Source: Chloroflexota bacterium (lineage in GTDB: Bacteria; Chloroflexota; Dehalococcoidia; UBA2979). From it: a stretch of DNA of 64,000 bases. Both the position numbers and the translations under genes were made by a program. Positions 33,102 to 41,723 of this stretch are shown piece by piece (within the stretch, counting starts at the first letter, position 1; every line of letters begins with the position of its first letter). The stretch lies in assembly GCA_947479915.1 (NCBI GenBank), contig CANKAU010000009.1, positions 1-64,000 on the forward strand, in the 5' to 3' direction. The notes under the pieces are model-generated. The model saw only the letters and a list, made by a program, of their open reading frames with translations, was not told where the DNA came from and searched no databases.

Positions 33102-33428
33102 TCGCCCGTGATGAGGTGACGTGTTACGGTCGTTGCACGCCTCGAGGATCGTTGCGAGTCACTCGCGCGAGATGTCAGCCTCGATTCGCCAAACGCATAC
33201 CGCCTGCGAGCCCGGAGCCCGGCGGCGCCAGCACCATCGACCAGTCGAAGCGACTGTCAGGGCTGGTGACGAACACGACGTGGACGGTACTGAGCAGCGC
33301 TTCTCCCGGTCATCGACTTCCAGTCATGACCGCATCGCGCGCCCGTTCCACATTCCTCCGCGGCAACCCGCACGGCTCACGTGGCGCTCAGCCATCACGG
33401 CCTCCATCCGAACACGGAGAACCTCCGC
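33102..33428. other. 327-nt divergent intergenic region, likely helicase leader
   Basis: This is the only gap over 300 nt. It separates the divergent malic-enzyme and DEAD-box genes and must hold both promoters. I see no protein with family similarity, no tRNA and no riboswitch I recognise. Long structured leaders are common on DEAD-box RNA helicase messages, where they mediate autoregulation or cold response, so a leader of about 200 nt is possible. That is inference only. Confidence 0.4.
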
Positions 33429-34889
33429 TTGTCTTTCTTTGCCCGAAAACGCGCCCCTGAAGCGACCATCGATGTCGCGCCCGAGACGCGAACCGACGCT
33501 CCCGCCGCCACCGCGGTGCTGGACGCCCCCAACGCCTTCGCCGACACCGGCGTCTCCTTCGCCGACCTCGGCGTCTCCCGCGACCTCGTCGAGGCGATGA
33601 ACGCCCGCGGGATCACGGCCCCGTTCCCGGTGCAGGTGCTCACGATCCCGGATGCCCTCTCCGGGCGCGACGTCTCCGGCAAGGCCAAGACCGGCTCCGG
33701 CAAGACGCTCGCCTTCGGCCTGCCGCTGCTCATGCGCACGCGCACCGCGAAGAAGCGCCGTCCCGCCTCGATCGTCCTCGTGCCGACGCGCGAGCTCGCG
33801 AACCAGGTCGCCGAGGAGCTCGCTCCGCTGGCCGAGGCCCGTGGCCTCTGGATCGCCGCGATTTACGGCGGTGTGTCCATGTCGCGCCAGATCAATGCAC
33901 TGCGCTCCGGTGTGGACGTGGTCATCGCGACGCCCGGCCGCATGAACGACCTGCTGGAGCGCGGCGAGATGTCCGTCGCCGATGTGCAGTTCGTCGTCCT
34001 CGATGAGGCGGACCAGATGGCCGACATGGGCTTCATGCCACAGGTCGAGCGCATCCTGAAGCAGATCGAGGGCAACCCCCAGACGCTGCTCTTCTCCGCC
34101 ACCCTCGACGGGGCAGTGGGCCAGCTCGTGAAGAACTACCAGCACGACCCCGCCCGCCACGAGGTGGAGAGCGAGACGCAGTCGGTGGACAGCCTGGAGC
34201 AGCGCTTCATCGGCGTCTCCACTGACGACCGCCTCGCGGTTGCCGCGCGCATCTGCGCCGGCGCGCAGCGCGCGCTCGTCTTCGTACGCACCACGCACGG
34301 GGCGGACCGCATCGCGAAGCAGCTCGCCGGTGAGGGCCTCCGCACCGAGGCGATCCACGGCCGTCTGTCGCAGAACCGCCGGGAGCGCGCGCTTGCGTCG
34401 TTCTCGGAGGGGCGCACGCCCGTCCTCGTCGCCACGAACGTCGCCGCACGCGGCCTGCACGTGGACGGCATCGACGTGGTGATCCACTTCGACCCGCCCG
34501 AGGACCACAAGACGTATCTCCACCGCTCGGGTCGTACCGCGCGCGCCGGCGAGGAAGGCCTCGTTGTCACGCTGGTGCTCCCGGAGCAGATGCGCGACGT
34601 GGCGCAGATCCAGAAGGACGCCGGCCTCGACCTCGCGATCGTCGCGATGAAGCCGGACGACAACCGCCTGCTCGACCTGAAGTCGTGGGAGGCGCCCGCC
34701 GGCCTCGTGTGGCCGACCGCGCAGCGTGGCGGTTCGCCGTCGGCCGGCGCGAACCGTCGTCCCGCCCGCGCCGCGCAGGGCCGCCCCGCCGGTCGTGGCG
34801 CGGTTCGCGCCGTGAGCCACGGTGACCACGAGGGCTCCCGCCGCGAGGACCGCCAGCCGGCCGTCGCGTTCTCGCGACGCCGCCGCTAG
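33429..34889 (+). CDS. DEAD-box RNA helicase
   Basis: About 486 residues. Core motifs are all present: Q-motif region SFADLGVSRDLVEAM...PFPVQ, motif I AKTGSGKT, Ia PTRELANQ, Ib TPGR, II VLDEADQMADMGF, III FSATL, IV VFVRTT, V ATNVAARGLHV, VI HRSGRTARAG. A basic Arg/Ala/Gly-rich tail (about 440-486) should bind RNA non-specifically. It unwinds short RNA duplexes in ribosome assembly or mRNA decay. I propose a TTG start at 33429 (first residues SFFARKRAP), because GGAG sits about 9 nt upstream. An ATG at 33381 is open but has no ribosome-binding site. Confidence 0.9.
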   Translation: MSFFARKRAPEATIDVAPETRTDAPAATAVLDAPNAFADTGVSFADLGVSRDLVEAMNARGITAPFPVQVLTIPDALSGRDVSGKAKTGSGKTLAFGLPLLMRTRTAKKRRPASIVLVPTRELANQVAEELAPLAEARGLWIAAIYGGVSMSRQINALRSGVDVVIATPGRMNDLLERGEMSVADVQFVVLDEADQMADMGFMPQVERILKQIEGNPQTLLFSATLDGAVGQLVKNYQHDPARHEVESETQSVDSLEQRFIGVSTDDRLAVAARICAGAQRALVFVRTTHGADRIAKQLAGEGLRTEAIHGRLSQNRRERALASFSEGRTPVLVATNVAARGLHVDGIDVVIHFDPPEDHKTYLHRSGRTARAGEEGLVVTLVLPEQMRDVAQIQKDAGLDLAIVAMKPDDNRLLDLKSWEAPAGLVWPTAQRGGSPSAGANRRPARAAQGRPAGRGAVRAVSHGDHEGSRREDRQPAVAFSRRRR

Positions 34890-34917
34890 CACCTCGCTCG
34901 CCGGTTGCGAGTGAACG

Positions 34918-34945
34918 ACAACGCCGCCCTCTCGGGCGGCGTTGT
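34918..34945. terminator. Bidirectional hairpin between convergent genes
   Basis: A perfect 12-bp stem (34918-34929 with 34934-34945) and a TCTC loop, between the helicase stop at 34889 and the TSUP stop at 34978. Confidence 0.7.
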
Positions 34946-34977
34946 TGCGTTGTCGAGGCCGTCGAGGCGAGCGCGTG

Positions 34978-35724
34978 CTAGCGGAGCGCGCCGAGGATCG
35001 AGACCGCGGCGGTGAACACCAGCACACCCATGGAGAGCGTGCGGAACCAGAAGTCGGAGAGCCTCGGACGGATCCAGCGGCCGCCATACAGCGCGATGAA
35101 CACCGCGGGCAGTCCGGCGAGCGAGTGCAGCACGGTGTCCGGGGTGAACACGGCCTTGCCGGCGAGGTAGCCGCTGGCCGCGGCGATGGCGGTGCCGGTG
35201 ACGCCGGTGAGTGCGAAGTAGGCGAGCAGCCGGCGACGGATCGCCATGGTCGCTGCGCCTCGCCAGTGCTCGTAGATCACCACGGGCGGGCCGCCCATGC
35301 CGGTCGCGCCGCGCATGATGCCCGAGATCACGCCCACCCCCAGCGTCGTCGGTAGCCGCTCCGCGCGCTCCTCGGCCGGATGGGGGCTGACATACGTACC
35401 AATGACCGAGGCGAGCACCGCCGCGCCGATGCAGATGCGCAGCACGCGCTCATCGGCGACTGCGAGGACGTACGTTCCGATCGGGGTGACGACCGTGGCC
35501 GCGAGGAACATCGGCAGCACGCTGCGGATCGGTGCGCGCGGCCGGTCTGCGAAGTAGAGGACGAGCGACAGCGACATGCTGAGGATCAACGACAGCGCGA
35601 TCGCGTCACGCGCGCCGAGGGCCAGCGCCAGCAGCGGCGTGAACAGCACCGCGAAGCCGAAGCCCACCGCGGCTTGCATGATCGCCGCGAACGCGGACAC
35701 GAGGAAGACGATCAGGTACTCCAC
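34978..35724 (-). CDS. TSUP-family (TauE/SafE) membrane permease
   Basis: A 248-residue membrane protein with about eight helices. Two family repeats show as VSAFAAIMQAAVGFGFAVLFTPLLAL (about 8-33) and VGVISGIMRGATGMGGPPVVIY (about 130-150), each with the G-x-G-x-G-like turn of TSUP transporters. Members export sulfite, sulfoacetate or other organosulfur anions. The sulfur link would fit LLM-type desulfonation, but nothing here proves it. The start is GTG at 35724 with GGAGAGG 7 nt upstream. An MFS gene lies 46 nt upstream in the same orientation, so they may be cotranscribed. Confidence 0.82.
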   Translation of the reverse strand: MEYLIVFLVSAFAAIMQAAVGFGFAVLFTPLLALALGARDAIALSLILSMSLSLVLYFADRPRAPIRSVLPMFLAATVVTPIGTYVLAVADERVLRICIGAAVLASVIGTYVSPHPAEERAERLPTTLGVGVISGIMRGATGMGGPPVVIYEHWRGAATMAIRRRLLAYFALTGVTGTAIAAASGYLAGKAVFTPDTVLHSLAGLPAVFIALYGGRWIRPRLSDFWFRTLSMGVLVFTAAVSILGALR

Positions 35725-35770
35725 GGGAGGCCTCTCCGTTGTCGGGTGGGCGGTCCTCGACGCTGCTCGG

Positions 35771-37006
35771 TTACTCGGCGGGCGGCGTCCAGTGGCGCTT
35801 GATGGCCGCAAGGTAGCCGGTGAGCGCGATGCCGAAGACGCAGCACGCCGCGATCGTCATGTAGGCGAGCGTGAACGAACCCGTCGTGTCCTTGATCCAC
35901 CCCATCCCGAACGTCGAGGCGAACCCGCCGACGTTGGCGAAGAAGTTGGAGAAACCGCTGGAGATGCCCGCGCGGCGGGGCCCAAGCATCTCGATCGGCA
36001 CGGCGAACAGCGGGCCGAAGTAGAACTGGATGAACGTGCTGTTGATGCAGATGATCGCGATCAGCAGCACCGTGTTCTGCACCAGCACCATGGCGACGCT
36101 CGTCACCGCGAGCATGGCGAGCGAGAACGCGATGACGGCGAGCGGGCTGCCGAGGCGGTCCGAGACGTAGCCGCCGAAGAAGTTCGACGGCACGGTGAAC
36201 GCCGCACCGAGCGCGACCACCGATCCCGTAGCGGCGAGCGTGAAGCCGTGCTCCGCGACGAGGAACGAGGGCATCCAGAAGCCGATGCCCAGCGCGACGA
36301 AGAAGCGGACGAACTGGATGCCGCCGATCACCCACATCACCTGGTACCGGAACAGGCTCATCGCCTCGGTCAGGCTCGCCGGGCGCGTGGCGCCTCGCGG
36401 GCGGTCGGTGGAGAAGCGGTAGTAGGCGAGCGCGGCGAGGATGCCCAGCGCGGCGAAGATCATGAAGGCGGCGCGCCAGCCGAACGCCTGCTCGAGCGCC
36501 GGGCCGAAGATGTTCAGCAGGAAGCTTGAGGAGAACCCGCCCGCCACGAACAGGCCCATCGCCGTCGCTCGACGATTCGGCGGGAACCACGAGGTGATGA
36601 GCACCAGCCCCGGAGCGAACAGCAGCGAGCGGAAGAAGCCGGACGCGCCCTGGTTCACCAGCAGCAGCGTGTACGAGTGCGTGAGCGCGAAGGTGAACGC
36701 GAGGACATTCGTCCCGATCAGCCCGATGAAGAACAGCTTCCACGGCCCGAACCGGTCGACCAGGTAGCCGGACGGCACCTGCATGAAGGCGTAGACCATC
36801 GTCGCGACGTAGGAGAAGGCGCCGACCTGGGTGAACGTCAGTCCCAGTTCCGGCCGGATCTTCGGCGCGAAGAGTGACAGGCCGCCCTGGATCAGCCCCT
36901 GGAACGACTGGCCGAGCACCAGCAGGCTCACCGTGATGATCGCCGCACGCTTCAACTCGGGTGAGAGCGGGAAGCCGGACGAGGCCGACGCGGGAGCCGA
37001 GGCCAT
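35771..37006 (-). CDS. MFS transporter, anion:cation symporter-like
   Basis: A 411-residue transporter with 12 predicted helices. Diagnostic stretches are GYLVDRFGPWKLFFIGLIGTN (loop 2-3) and GFFRSLLFAPGLVLITSWFPPNRRATAMG (helix 4-5), typical of the ACS branch that carries hexuronates, tartrate, phthalate and similar organic anions. It is preceded by a TATGAT -10 box at 37057-37062 and probably transcribed with the TSUP gene downstream. It is one of five MFS genes in the window. Confidence 0.84.
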   Translation of the reverse strand: MASAPASASSGFPLSPELKRAAIITVSLLVLGQSFQGLIQGGLSLFAPKIRPELGLTFTQVGAFSYVATMVYAFMQVPSGYLVDRFGPWKLFFIGLIGTNVLAFTFALTHSYTLLLVNQGASGFFRSLLFAPGLVLITSWFPPNRRATAMGLFVAGGFSSSFLLNIFGPALEQAFGWRAAFMIFAALGILAALAYYRFSTDRPRGATRPASLTEAMSLFRYQVMWVIGGIQFVRFFVALGIGFWMPSFLVAEHGFTLAATGSVVALGAAFTVPSNFFGGYVSDRLGSPLAVIAFSLAMLAVTSVAMVLVQNTVLLIAIICINSTFIQFYFGPLFAVPIEMLGPRRAGISSGFSNFFANVGGFASTFGMGWIKDTTGSFTLAYMTIAACCVFGIALTGYLAAIKRHWTPPAE

Positions 37007-37056
37007 GGGGTGCCGTTTCTGCTGGGCGCGCCACCGGTCAGTGGCGGGACTGCGGA

Positions 37057-37062
37057 ATCATA
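37057..37062 (-). promoter_or_regulatory. -10 box TATGAT
   Basis: A minus-strand TATGAT about 50 nt before the MFS ATG at 37006, in the 283-nt gap shared with the divergent histidine kinase gene at 37290. The rest of the gap shows no other feature. Confidence 0.45.
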
Positions 37063-37289
37063 GGCGTCACCCCGCCGGGGTCAAACCGCGACGCCGAAGG
37101 CCTCGCGGCGGGCTCGAGGTCACCTGATCGGGCCTTCGGCGCTTGCAACTCGCTGACGAACGGCTCGCCTTCACCATTCCTTGACCTGACCGGCAGCCAT
37201 TTCTACCGCCTCCTCGCACGCTCGTACCCTCGCGCGGCACACACTGAGTTGGCCGCGATTCGCACTCCCTGAGCAGGGAGGAAGGCGTC

Positions 37290-39074
37290 ATGGAAGCAGA
37301 GCTCCCCGTCGACGAAGAGGCGCGCCTCCGGGACCTCCGGGCGTACTACCTCCTCGACTCCGAGTCGGAGTCGACCTACGACGAGATCGTCCAACTCGCC
37401 TCGCAGATCTGTGGGACGCCGGTCGCCGTGATGACGCTGATCGACGCCGATCGGCAGTGGTTCAAGGCGCAGGTTGGCCTCGACATCTCGGAGACCGGCC
37501 GCGAGATCGCGTTCTGCGCGCACGCCATCCTCGAGCCGACGCAGACGCTGGTCGTCCCGGATGCCACGCAGGATCCGCGGTTCGCGGACAACCCGCTGGT
37601 GACGGGCGAGGCGAACTTCCGCTTCTACGCGGGGGCGCCCCTGGTCACGCCGGCGGGCCACGCGCTCGGCACGCTGTGCGTGCTGGACACCGTGCCCCGC
37701 GTGCTCACCGAATTCCAGCGCAGCTCCCTGAACCTTCTGGCCCGCGAGGTGATGGCGCACCTGGCGCTGCGCCGCAGCCTCGAGGAATCCCGGCGCGCGA
37801 ACCTCATGCTGGGTGCGCTGGCGACCGCGCAGTCCGGTTTCATCATCGACGGCGACCCGAGCGCGACGTTCACCGGCCTGCTGGACCTGCTGCTCACGCT
37901 GACGGACTCGGACTACGGCTTCATCGGCGAGGTGCTGACGGACGAGGACGGCGCGCCGTACGTGCGCGTTCTGGGCCACGCCATCACGGACATCTCCTGG
38001 GATGAGGCGACGCACGCCCTGTACCAGGAGCACGCCGCGCGCGGCATGGAGTTCCACAACCTGCAGACGCTCTTCGGAGCGGCGCTGACCACCCGCCAGG
38101 TCGTCATCGCGAATAACCCCGGCGACGACCCCCGCCGCGGCGGGCTGCCGAGCGGGCACCCGGCGATGCACGCGTTTCTCGGGCTTCCAATCTACGTCGA
38201 GGGCCAGATGGTCGGCCTCGCCGGGGTCGCCAACCGCGAAGGCGGCTACGACGACGCGCTGGTCGCGTTCCTCGAGCCGTTCGTGGCGACCTGCGGGACG
38301 CTCATCAGCGCGCTGCGGGCCAACGCGCGCCGCCGAGACGCTGAGGAGCGGCTGGCTGCGCAGAACGTGCGCCTCCGCGAACTCGACGCCCTGAAGGACG
38401 AACTGCTCGCCACCGTGTCGCACGAGCTGCGCACCCCGCTCACCTCGATCCTCTCGTTCCTGCAGCTGTTGCGGGAGGAGGCCGGGGTGACTGCCAGCCA
38501 GTCCGAGGCACTCGAGGTCATCGACCGCAACGCCCACCGGCTGCTCGACCTCGTGGCGGATCTCCTGCTCTTCGCGAGCATCGAGTCCAACGCGCTGACG
38601 CTGGAGCAGGCCGACTTCGACCTTGCGCAGACGGCCCGGCAGAGCGTCGATTCGATCATCCCGCGCGCGGCCGCGCGGGACATCAGCGTCGACCTCGACG
38701 CAGCGCCCACGCGAATGCACGGGGATGAGCGACGAATCGCACAGGTGATCGACAATCTGCTCTCAAACGCCGTGAAGTTCACGGAGCCGGGCGGCCGCGT
38801 GCGGGTGCGCGTGGCCCACGACATCGCGAACGCGACGATCGAGGTGGACGACAACGGCATCGGCATCCCCACAGCCGACCTACCGGGCCTGTTCGAGCGA
38901 TTTACGCGCGCCGCCAATGCCACCCGAGGGGCAATCCCGGGTACCGGTGTGGGTTTGGCCATTGTGAAGAAGCTCACGGAGATGCACGGTGGTGCAGTGT
39001 CCGTGGAGAGCACCGAAGGGGCGGGGGCGCGGTTCTGCGTCACCATCCCGCTGCGAGAAGGGGAAGCCGAATGA
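37290..39074 (+). CDS. Soluble GAF-GAF sensor histidine kinase
   Basis: A 594-residue kinase without membrane segments. GAF 1 spans about 28-160 (QICGTPVAVMTLIDADRQWF...FCAHAI). GAF 2 spans about 190-345 and matches the variant with DEDGAPYVRVLGHAITDISWD and PIYVEGQMVGLAGVANR. A short coiled linker (345-370) leads to HisKA with VSHELRTPL, where His378 is the phosphorylation site. The ATP-binding domain has DNLLSNAVKFT (N box), DNGIGI (G1) and GTGVGLAIVKKL (G2). It should sense a cytoplasmic small ligand or redox state. GGGAGGAAGG precedes the ATG. It overlaps the receiver gene by 4 nt. Confidence 0.92.
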   Translation: MEAELPVDEEARLRDLRAYYLLDSESESTYDEIVQLASQICGTPVAVMTLIDADRQWFKAQVGLDISETGREIAFCAHAILEPTQTLVVPDATQDPRFADNPLVTGEANFRFYAGAPLVTPAGHALGTLCVLDTVPRVLTEFQRSSLNLLAREVMAHLALRRSLEESRRANLMLGALATAQSGFIIDGDPSATFTGLLDLLLTLTDSDYGFIGEVLTDEDGAPYVRVLGHAITDISWDEATHALYQEHAARGMEFHNLQTLFGAALTTRQVVIANNPGDDPRRGGLPSGHPAMHAFLGLPIYVEGQMVGLAGVANREGGYDDALVAFLEPFVATCGTLISALRANARRRDAEERLAAQNVRLRELDALKDELLATVSHELRTPLTSILSFLQLLREEAGVTASQSEALEVIDRNAHRLLDLVADLLLFASIESNALTLEQADFDLAQTARQSVDSIIPRAAARDISVDLDAAPTRMHGDERRIAQVIDNLLSNAVKFTEPGGRVRVRVAHDIANATIEVDDNGIGIPTADLPGLFERFTRAANATRGAIPGTGVGLAIVKKLTEMHGGAVSVESTEGAGARFCVTIPLREGEAE

Positions 39075-39457
39075 CCTCCGAGCTACAGCACACCGTCCTG
39101 GTGGCCGAGGACGAGCCGGACATCCGCCGTCTGCTGGAGATCATGCTCACCCGCGCCGGGTTCCGCGCGATCATCGCGGCGAACGGTCGGGAGGCGCTCG
39201 ACCTGTTCGAGGCGGAACGCCCGGAGCTCGTCATCCTCGACGTGGCGATGCCGGAGCTCGGCGGCTGGGACGTCCTGATCCACATCCGGCAGACCAGCGA
39301 GGCGCGCGTCCTGATGCTCAGCGCACGCGGGCTGGAGACCGACCAGGTGCGCGGCCTGAACCTCGGGGCGGACGACTACATGACCAAGCCCTTCAACAAC
39401 AACCAGCTCATCTCCCGCGTGCGCGCTCTGCTCGGCCTGCCGGAGGTCGCCGCGTAG
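39071..39457 (+). CDS. Stand-alone response-regulator receiver
   Basis: A 128-residue receiver domain only. The acidic pocket is EDEP (about 13-16), the phospho-acceptor is Asp57 in ILDVAMP, Ser84 is the switch residue, and Lys106 is in MTKPF. It lacks an output domain, so it must act by binding another protein or passing phosphate on. Its ATG overlaps the stop of the histidine kinase gene (ATGA), which makes the pair a cognate two-component unit. The next genes encode two phosphatase-like proteins. Confidence 0.92.
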   Translation: MTSELQHTVLVAEDEPDIRRLLEIMLTRAGFRAIIAANGREALDLFEAERPELVILDVAMPELGGWDVLIHIRQTSEARVLMLSARGLETDQVRGLNLGADDYMTKPFNNNQLISRVRALLGLPEVAA

Positions 39458-39500
39458 CCGTCGCACTGCCGCATAACGTGCGCCATGCGACACTCCCCGC

Positions 39501-40055
39501 ATGCGCATTGGCCTCATCTCCGACACGCACCTTGAAGACCCCGCGGTCGACCTCGATCCCTCGGTCGCGCGCGCGTTCGCGGGTGTCGACCTGATCCTCC
39601 ACCTCGGCGACATCTACGGGACGTTCGTCCTCGATCGGCTCGAGGCGATCGCGCCGGTGATCGGCATCCGCGCGTACCAGGATCCCGAGGATCCCCGGCT
39701 CGACAAGCAGCGCGTCGAAACGCTGGACGGGCTTCGCGTGGCGATGATCCACAACCTCGGCTTCCCGGAGACCGAGATCGATGTCGACCGGGATCTGACG
39801 TTCCCCGCCGGGCGGGCGGTGCAGGACGTGCTGTCGAAGAAGTTCGGCGAGCCTGTGGCTGTGGTTGTCTTCGGCGACACGCACGAGGAGATCGTCGCGG
39901 AGCGAGACGGCGTGCTGCTCGTGAACCCCGGCAGCCCTACCTACCCCGGCATTCGTCACCCACTCGGCAGCCTGGGCACCGTCGCGATCCTCGAACTGTC
40001 CGAGGGACGCGCGACGGCCCGCATCGTGCGCCTTGCTGACGTCGAGGTCGCCTGA
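39501..40055 (+). CDS. Metallophosphoesterase, YfcE/MJ0936-like
   Basis: A 184-residue calcineurin-like phosphoesterase. Metal ligands visible are SDTH (8-11), HLGD (about 34-37), a His in MIHNLG, GDTHEE and the NPGSPTYPG block near the C-terminus. The usual GN(C/H)D motif between the second and third blocks is not recognisable: the segment reads VIGIRAYQDPEDP. The Asn that bridges the catalytic metal centre may therefore be missing. Family members hydrolyse phosphodiesters or small phosphate monoesters. It lies 43 nt after the receiver gene and overlaps the phosphatase gene by 1 nt. Confidence 0.8.
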   Translation: MRIGLISDTHLEDPAVDLDPSVARAFAGVDLILHLGDIYGTFVLDRLEAIAPVIGIRAYQDPEDPRLDKQRVETLDGLRVAMIHNLGFPETEIDVDRDLTFPAGRAVQDVLSKKFGEPVAVVVFGDTHEEIVAERDGVLLVNPGSPTYPGIRHPLGSLGTVAILELSEGRATARIVRLADVEVA

Positions 40056-40480
40056 TGGACTGGATCACGGACCGTGTGGCGATCGGCGCGATCGAGGACG
40101 CGATGGATGCCGAAGCCATGCGTGCTGAGGGTGTCACCGGCGTGCTGTGCCTGAACGGCTTCCCGCACTCACCGCGCTCGCAGGGCTTCGCCTGGGTGAA
40201 CGTCACCCTGATCGACGGCCCGGGCAATTCGATCGAGGAGATCCGCAAGGCGGTGGAGAGCCTTGAGACGCTCGCCGCCGAGCATCGCGTGATGGTGCAC
40301 TGCGCGGAGGGGCTGAGCCGCAGCGCGCTCGTCGTGGCGTGCTACCTCGCCGATCTGCACGCGATCCCGCTGGAGGAGGCCGTGGCGCACGTGAAGCGCT
40401 ACCGCACACGGGCCGAGATCGACGCGGCGCTCCTCGCGCTGGTCGAGGGGCACTGGCCGTCCGGGGAGCGCGGGGGCTAG
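40055..40480 (+). CDS. Dual-specificity protein phosphatase-like protein
   Basis: A 141-residue cysteine phosphatase. The P-loop is VHCAEGLSRS with nucleophile Cys83 and Arg89, matching HCxxGxxR. The likely general acid is Asp54 in TLIDG. The compact size matches archaeal and bacterial DUSPs that dephosphorylate Ser/Thr/Tyr. It starts within TGATG, overlapping the previous stop by one base, so it is translated with the phosphoesterase and probably belongs to the signalling operon that begins at 37290. It converges on CaiB with only 7 nt between stops. Confidence 0.85.
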   Translation: MDWITDRVAIGAIEDAMDAEAMRAEGVTGVLCLNGFPHSPRSQGFAWVNVTLIDGPGNSIEEIRKAVESLETLAAEHRVMVHCAEGLSRSALVVACYLADLHAIPLEEAVAHVKRYRTRAEIDAALLALVEGHWPSGERGG

Positions 40481-40487
40481 GCGACCG

Positions 40488-41723
40488 CTACTGCAGCACG
40501 CCCGCCGCGTCGAGGCGGTCGAGTTCGGCGTCGTCCATCCCCAGCACCTCGCGCAGCACTTCGCGCGTGTGCTCGCCGAGCGTGGGGGCGCGGCGCATGG
40601 GCACCGGCTGGTGACGCTCCATCCGCACGGGGATGCCGTACAGCGGCTCCGTGCCGAGTACCGGGTGCTCCACGTCCACATAGGTGCCCCAGTCGCGCAG
40701 CGAGGCGTCGAGGAAGCGATCGGCCTGGTCGCGGCAGGCCGTGCCGGCGACGCCGCGCGCCTGCAGGTGCGCCTCCAGCGCGAACTTCTCCCACCCGCGT
40801 GTCCACTCGTCGAGGTGGGCGTCCAGAGCGGCGCGGTGCTGGCGGCGTGCGTAGCGGTCGGCGTAGTCGGGCGCGTCGGCCCACGCGGGGCGGCCCATCG
40901 CCTCGCGTAGGGCGTCCCACTCGGCCTCGGTCTCCACCGCGATCGCGAGCCAGCCCTCGACGCCCTCGTCGGTGTCGAGGCAGCGGTAGACGCCGTACGG
41001 CGCGTACAGCGGATGATCGTTCGCGCGGACGAAGCCCGGCCGTCCGTTGAACTGCACGTCGAGGAGTCCGATCGGCTGGTGCGCCGCGAGCGCCTCCCAC
41101 ATCGACAGGTCGATGTATTCGCCACGCCCGGTGGTGCGTCGGCGGTGCAGCGCCGCGAGGATCGCGGTCGCCGCGACGACGGCGACGTTCGGGTCGGCGA
41201 CGGTGTGGGTGAAGCCGACCATCTCGCCCGCGCCCGGCCCCTCCGCGTAGCCCGTGATGTACTCGAGGCCGACCAGCGCGTTCACTGTGCCGCCGTAGCC
41301 GCGCTTCTGCGTGAACGGCCCGGTCTGGCCCGCGATCGGCTGGCTGACCATGACGATGCGCGGGTTCACCTCGCTCAGCGCGTCGTAGTCGAGGCCCGCG
41401 CGGTGCAGCGCGCCGGGCGTCATGTTCTCGATCACGACATCCGCCGTCGCGACCAGCCGACGCACGACCTCGGCGCCCTCGGGCTTCGTGATGTCGAGGG
41501 TGATGGAGCGCTTGCCGCGGTTCACGTTGTGGAACATCGGGTTCTGCTCGGGGTCGGGGACGTCGCCGATGATCGGGCGGCCCTGTCGCGCGGGGTCGAT
41601 GCGATGCGACGACTCGATCTTGATGACGTCCGCGCCCCAGTCGGCGAGGACGTGGCCCGTCACGCCGCCGGCCCAGACCCAGCCCATGTCCACGACGCGG
41701 ATGTCGGACAACAGGTGCGGCAC
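40488..41723 (-). CDS. CaiB/BaiF CoA-transferase (second gene of a coupled pair)
   Basis: A 411-residue class III CoA-transferase. The N-terminus is IRVVDMGWVWAGGVTGHVLADWGADVIKIES, NRGKRSITLDITKPEG follows, and the catalytic Asp is Asp177 (VADPNVAVV). It starts with GTG at 41723, sharing one base with the TAG of the upstream CaiB gene (TAGTG). Unlike the 5924 protein, it keeps the Asp, so both members of this pair could be active. The EHQPV/I-type C-terminus and a variable 200-300 region (insert VYRCLDTDEGVEGW) indicate a different substrate from the other pairs. Substrate unknown. Confidence 0.85.
   Translation of the reverse strand: MPHLLSDIRVVDMGWVWAGGVTGHVLADWGADVIKIESSHRIDPARQGRPIIGDVPDPEQNPMFHNVNRGKRSITLDITKPEGAEVVRRLVATADVVIENMTPGALHRAGLDYDALSEVNPRIVMVSQPIAGQTGPFTQKRGYGGTVNALVGLEYITGYAEGPGAGEMVGFTHTVADPNVAVVAATAILAALHRRRTTGRGEYIDLSMWEALAAHQPIGLLDVQFNGRPGFVRANDHPLYAPYGVYRCLDTDEGVEGWLAIAVETEAEWDALREAMGRPAWADAPDYADRYARRQHRAALDAHLDEWTRGWEKFALEAHLQARGVAGTACRDQADRFLDASLRDWGTYVDVEHPVLGTEPLYGIPVRMERHQPVPMRRAPTLGEHTREVLREVLGMDDAELDRLDAAGVLQ

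Noticed and set aside
33102-33428. A known riboswitch in the helicase leader
   Set aside because: No conserved riboswitch core was recognised. Only modest inverted repeats are present.
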